Shown: in pieces, positions 60,752 to 64,000 of the stretch | Layout of the letters: each line of letters starts with the position of its first letter | Numbering within the stretch: position 1 is the first letter of the stretch | Origin: Gordonia rubripertincta | Lineage (GTDB): Bacteria; Actinomycetota; Actinomycetes; Mycobacteriales; Mycobacteriaceae | Assembly: GCF_038024875.1 (NCBI RefSeq) | Contig: NZ_CP136136.1 | Location: 3,100,001-3,164,000, forward strand | Length of the DNA: 64,000 nucleotides | Direction of reading: 5' to 3' | Program-made: the position numbers and the translations under genes | The notes under the pieces: generated by a model | What the model saw: the letters and a program-made list of their open reading frames with translations, nothing else | Database searches by the model: none | What the model was told of the DNA's origin: nothing

Positions 60752-60869
60752 TCGCTCATCCGGCCCGTCGTACTCATGTGTCGTTCACACCTCCGAACGG
60801 CCAGCGTATCCCGGCGCACTGGGTAGAGAACGATTGCGTCCCCGCCCGGGACGTCTGGGCGCAGCGGTG

Positions 60870-61646
60870 TCAGCGGGTGAGCAGACCCGCGCCGGACACC
60901 AATTCGGGCCAGCGGGGCGCCACACCGTCACCGGATGAGACGCCGCGCACACGACGCATGATCCACGGCCCGAGGAAGGTGCGTGCCCACTCGGCGTTCT
61001 GCCGACGCTGTTCGCGACGGGTCAGCTCGGCGGCGGCCTCGAGTTCGATGGGGGTGATGTCGTGGTCCACGCCCAGTAGGGCGAGGACCTCGGCGGCCAT
61101 GCGGGTGTGGCCCAGGGGTGACATGTGCAGGCGATCGGTGTCCCACATGCGGTAGTCGTCGTAGCCCTTGAGCCGCCAGTAGTCGAAGACGACGACGTCG
61201 TGCCGCTCGGCAACCTCGCGGAGTAGTTCGTTGTAGATGGCGATCCGGCCGCGCAGGTTGCGGAAGACGGGCGCCCACCCGGTGTCGTAGGCGGTGAAGA
61301 CGACGACCGTGGCGCCGGTGGCGGCCAGTTTTCCGAGCGCGGCGTCGTAGCGGGCGAGCAGCGCGTCGAGGTCCACCGACGGTCGCATGAGGTCGTTGCC
61401 GCCGGCGTAGATGGTGATCAGGTCGGGGTTCATCGCGACCGCCGCGTCGACCTGCTCGGCGACCACCGCGTCGAGAAGTCGGCCGCGGATGGCGAGGTTC
61501 GCATAGCTGAAGTCCTCGTTGTGGGCGGCGAGTTGTTCGGCGACGCGATCGGCCCATCCGCGTAGACCGTTGGGTCGGGTCGGGTCCGTGTCGCCGACAC
61601 CCTCGGTGAACGAATCCCCGAGCGCGACGAAGCGTGTGAAGCCCAC
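60870..61646 (-). CDS. SGNH/GDSL-family hydrolase
   Basis: A 258-residue esterase-fold protein starting at ATG 61646. Block I is RFVALGDSFTEGVGD with the nucleophile Ser, block III is TIYAGGNDLMRPSVD with the oxyanion Asn, and block V is DRLHMSPLGHTRMA with the catalytic Asp and His. No signal peptide is present, so it should be cytoplasmic. Members cleave acyl, acetyl or lipid esters. The neighbours do not indicate a substrate. Confidence 0.92.
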   Translation of the reverse strand: MGFTRFVALGDSFTEGVGDTDPTRPNGLRGWADRVAEQLAAHNEDFSYANLAIRGRLLDAVVAEQVDAAVAMNPDLITIYAGGNDLMRPSVDLDALLARYDAALGKLAATGATVVVFTAYDTGWAPVFRNLRGRIAIYNELLREVAERHDVVVFDYWRLKGYDDYRMWDTDRLHMSPLGHTRMAAEVLALLGVDHDITPIELEAAAELTRREQRRQNAEWARTFLGPWIMRRVRGVSSGDGVAPRWPELVSGAGLLTR

Positions 61647-62096
61647 GGTGCTGACCCTCCTGAGTCTGTCCTGACGAATTCGGGGTCGACGCTAGTTGTG
61701 GCCGGCCCGCCGGACCAAAGCCTGCGGCGTGGGTCACTGCTGCGCGGGGTGAGCAGCGCGTCTCGGATTGTGGGAATCGAACCGTTTTATTCGCAATCCG
61801 GATCCCGATGCGAACGAAGTTCGACAGAGCGATCGGTCGGTTTTCGGCCGTATTTTGCGCTCGTGATCTCTCTCCTTGCCCACCTGCGGTGAGAGCGTTT
61901 CACAATGCCCACGCAATCTGTTCCGGTTACCTTGTCCGGCAGTCAATTTCATCGTGTCCGGGGGATGCTGTGGGGGGCGTTCGGGGTGGGTTGTGGCGTG
62001 AGTAGGATCACGTGATGTACTTCATTGGTCCGGTCAAGTGAACGGACCGGCGACAATTCGACGTAAACGCCGCTGCGGGAGAAAAGGGAACACCCG
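61647..62096. other. Intergenic region and pyc leader
   Basis: These 450 bases separate the SGNH hydrolase from pyc. No gene is convincing. On the right, TTCGGG (61980-61985), 17 bases and TAGGAT (62003-62008) form a possible pyc promoter. The leader contains GGTCCG-10-CGGACC (62027-62048), a small inverted repeat, and the ribosome-binding site GGGAGAAAAGGG before ATG 62097. Confidence 0.5.
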
Positions 62097-64000
62097 ATGT
62101 TCGACAAGGTTCTGGTTGCCAACCGGGGTGAGATCGCGATCCGCGCGTTCCGCGCCGCTTATGAGTTGGGGGCGCGCACGGTCGCGGTGTATCCGTATGA
62201 GGACCGCAACTCGGTTCATCGCCTGAAGGCTGATGAGTCGTACCAGATCGGCTTGCCGGGGCATCCCGTGCGCGCGTACCTCTCGGTCGAGGAGGTGGTT
62301 TCTGCTGCCGTGCGATGCGGCGCCGACGCGATCTACCCCGGTTATGGTTTCCTGTCGGAGAATCAGGGCCTCGCTGCGGCCTGTGCCGAGGCCGGTATCA
62401 CCTTCGTCGGGCCCAGCGCCGACATCTTGGAGATGACCGGCAACAAGGCCACCGCGGTGGCTGCGGCGAAGGCTGCGGGGATTCCGGTGCTGGCGTCGTC
62501 GGAGCCGTCGTCGGATCTCGACGAACTGCTCGCCGCCGCCGAGGACATGCACTTTCCGGTTTTCGTGAAGGCGGTCGCCGGTGGTGGTGGTCGCGGTATG
62601 CGTCGGGTCGACGATCGTGGGGACCTGGCCGAGGCGATCGCGGCGGCATCGCGTGAGGCGGAGTCGGCGTTCGGCGATGCGACGGTGTTCCTCGAGCAGG
62701 CGGTGGTCAACCCGCGCCACATCGAGGTGCAGATCCTCGCCGACACCCACGGCAACGTGATCCACCTGTATGAGCGTGACTGCAGCTTGCAGCGTCGTCA
62801 TCAGAAGGTCATCGAGCTCGCTCCGGCCCCGAACCTTCCGGATGAGTTGCGGGAGAAGATCTGTGCCGACGCGGTGGCCTTTGCCCGTCATATCGGTTAC
62901 ACGTGCGCTGGGACGGTGGAGTTCCTCCTCGACGAGCAGGGGCGCCACGTGTTCATCGAGATGAACCCGCGTATCCAGGTCGAGCACACGGTGACCGAGG
63001 AGATCACCGACGTCGACCTGGTGAGTTCGCAGCTGCGGATCGCGGCGGGGGAGTCCCTTGATGATCTGGGTTTGTCGCAGGAGTCCATCCGTATTCGCGG
63101 TGCCGCGTTGCAGTGCCGCATCACCACCGAGGACCCGTCGAACGGTTTCCGTCCGGATGTGGGTCGGATCACCGCCTATCGCAGCCCGGGCGGCGCGGGT
63201 GTCCGCCTCGACGGTGGCGCGAACCTCGGTGCCGAGGTGAGTGGTCACTTCGACTCGATGTTGGTCAAGTTGACCTGTCGTGGAAGGGATTTCCCGACCG
63301 CGGTGCGTCGGGCCCGGCGCGCGGTGGCCGAGTTCCGCATCCGTGGTGTGGCGACCAACATCCCGTTCCTGCAGGCCGTGCTCGACGATGCGGACTTCCG
63401 CGCCGGTCGGGTGACCACCTCGTTCATCGATGAGCGGCCGGGTCTGTTGACCCAGCGTGTGTCGGCTGACCGCGGTACCAAGATCCTGTCGTACCTGGCC
63501 GAGGTGACGGTCAACAAGCCGCACGGCGAGCGGCCGACCACGGTGTACCCGCGTGACAAGCTGCCCACCGTCGAGCGCGCCGTGCTCGCATCGCCGAAAG
63601 ACGGTTCGCGGCAGCGTCTTCTGCAGCTCGGGCCGGAAGGGTTCGCTCGTGATCTGCGGGAGAGTCCGCGTCTGGGCATCACCGACACCACCTTCCGTGA
63701 TGCTCATCAGTCGCTGCTGGCGACGCGCGTGCGTACCACCGGTCTGGTCAACGTCGCACCGTACGTCGCGGCGTTGACGCCGGAGCTGTTGTCGGTGGAG
63801 TGCTGGGGCGGTGCGACTTACGATGTGGCGCTGCGCTTTCTGAAGGAAGACCCGTGGGATCGGTTGGCGCAGTTGCGCGAGGCGATGCCCAACATCTGCC
63901 TGCAGATGCTGCTGCGCGGCGCCAACACCGTCGGGTACACGCCGTACCCGACCAAGGTCACCACGGCTTTTGTCGAAGAGGCCACCGACGTCGGTATCGA
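62097..64000 (+). CDS. pyc: Pyruvate carboxylase, N-terminal part (runs off the window)
   Basis: A biotin enzyme that carboxylates pyruvate to oxaloacetate. The open frame runs from ATG 62097 to the window end, 634 codons, out of roughly 1130 for the full protein. Biotin carboxylase domain: MFDKVLVANRGEIAIRAFRA, the ATP-grasp loop KAVAGGGGRGMRRV, and ERDCSLQRRHQKVIELAPAP, then IEMNPRIQVEHTVTEEITD. The carboxyltransferase domain begins near residue 525 with LGITDTTFRDAHQSLLATRV, whose DTTFRDAHQS is the pyruvate carboxylase metal-site signature, and LECWGGAT-like SVECWGGATYDVA follows. The biotinyl domain lies beyond the window. The gene replenishes the TCA cycle served by sdhCDAB. Confidence 0.96.
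   Translation, partial: MFDKVLVANRGEIAIRAFRAAYELGARTVAVYPYEDRNSVHRLKADESYQIGLPGHPVRAYLSVEEVVSAAVRCGADAIYPGYGFLSENQGLAAACAEAGITFVGPSADILEMTGNKATAVAAAKAAGIPVLASSEPSSDLDELLAAAEDMHFPVFVKAVAGGGGRGMRRVDDRGDLAEAIAAASREAESAFGDATVFLEQAVVNPRHIEVQILADTHGNVIHLYERDCSLQRRHQKVIELAPAPNLPDELREKICADAVAFARHIGYTCAGTVEFLLDEQGRHVFIEMNPRIQVEHTVTEEITDVDLVSSQLRIAAGESLDDLGLSQESIRIRGAALQCRITTEDPSNGFRPDVGRITAYRSPGGAGVRLDGGANLGAEVSGHFDSMLVKLTCRGRDFPTAVRRARRAVAEFRIRGVATNIPFLQAVLDDADFRAGRVTTSFIDERPGLLTQRVSADRGTKILSYLAEVTVNKPHGERPTTVYPRDKLPTVERAVLASPKDGSRQRLLQLGPEGFARDLRESPRLGITDTTFRDAHQSLLATRVRTTGLVNVAPYVAALTPELLSVECWGGATYDVALRFLKEDPWDRLAQLREAMPNICLQMLLRGANTVGYTPYPTKVTTAFVEEATDVGI

Noticed and set aside
61765..61800. A tRNA T-arm-like sequence (GGTTCGATTCC on the minus strand) before pyc
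   Set aside because: No matching acceptor, anticodon or D arm lies nearby and the T stem does not pair, so neither a tRNA nor an attachment-site remnant can be claimed.
1..64000. CRISPR arrays, insertion sequences, prophage genes, rRNA or tRNA
   Set aside because: No regularly spaced repeats, transposase or integrase motifs, terminal inverted repeats or cloverleaf sequences were found by reading both strands. A dedicated tRNA and IS scan would be needed to exclude small remnants.

Overview
This is a high-GC actinobacterial chromosome segment, most likely from Gordonia or a close relative in the Mycobacteriales. The gene order is the main reason. trpS, a BrkB-like membrane protein, a D,D-carboxypeptidase, a class III aminotransferase, sdhBADC, cdd-deoA-add, upp, a purine nucleoside phosphorylase, an M20 amidohydrolase, a gamma-glutamylcyclotransferase, lpdA, glpD, nei and lhr follow the order I remember for the Rv3336c-Rv3296 region of Mycobacterium tuberculosis. 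WXG/ESX-type proteins and many apparently leaderless starts also fit this order. The species call is inference. I see no phage, transposase, CRISPR array, rRNA or tRNA.

Layout. 0-3.7 kb: end of xthA, trpS (frameshifted), BrkB-like protein, DacB-like carboxypeptidase. 3.8-11.2 kb: a probable polyamine/amino acid catabolic block with an aminotransferase (frameshifted near its start), an Lrp/AsnC regulator, an aldehyde dehydrogenase, an FAD amine oxidase, a universal stress protein and an APC permease. 11.3-13.7 kb: small MmpS-like secreted protein, cytochrome P450 and divergent TetR regulator. 13.7-17.2 kb: sdhCDAB with an IdeR/DtxR-like box in its promoter region. 17.4-20.3 kb: cdd-deoA-add nucleoside salvage. 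20.3-28.7 kb: conserved acidic protein, DUF2510 protein between direct repeats, NlpC/P60 and EspC-like pair, upp, proline-rich membrane protein, purine nucleoside phosphorylase, enoyl-CoA hydratase/isomerase, M20 hydrolase, gamma-glutamylcyclotransferase. 29-36 kb: lpdA, an ESX-substrate-like protein and partner, divergent glpK/glpD, a flavin-reductase-fold protein. 36-43.5 kb: nei-lhr, then a cobalamin riboswitch in front of cbtB-cbtA and a degenerate histidine phosphatase.

43.6-54.2 kb: acyl-CoA dehydrogenase, then an accessory-looking block with AT-richer edges: three-helix-bundle protein, PPK2, an unusual P-type ATPase (frameshifted) and a SulP transporter in one translationally coupled run, followed by a convergent lipid-kinase-like gene and two membrane proteins. 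54.2-60.8 kb: purine catabolism, with a fused [2Fe-2S]/molybdopterin dehydrogenase, an FAD subunit, an 8-oxoguanine/guanine deaminase-type amidohydrolase and an MFS transporter. 60.9-64 kb: SGNH hydrolase and the first two thirds or so of pyruvate carboxylase, running off the end.

The most notable points are: three single-G insertions that break conserved genes, two of them inside the same 11-mer, which suggests a systematic sequence error; the coupled PPK2/P-type ATPase/SulP module, whose ATPase lacks the usual cation-site motifs; an iron-box-like site in the sdhC promoter region; four helically phased CCGCAAC-type repeats between the Lrp regulator and the aldehyde dehydrogenase; and three places where the 3' end of a gene, stop codon included, has been duplicated downstream.
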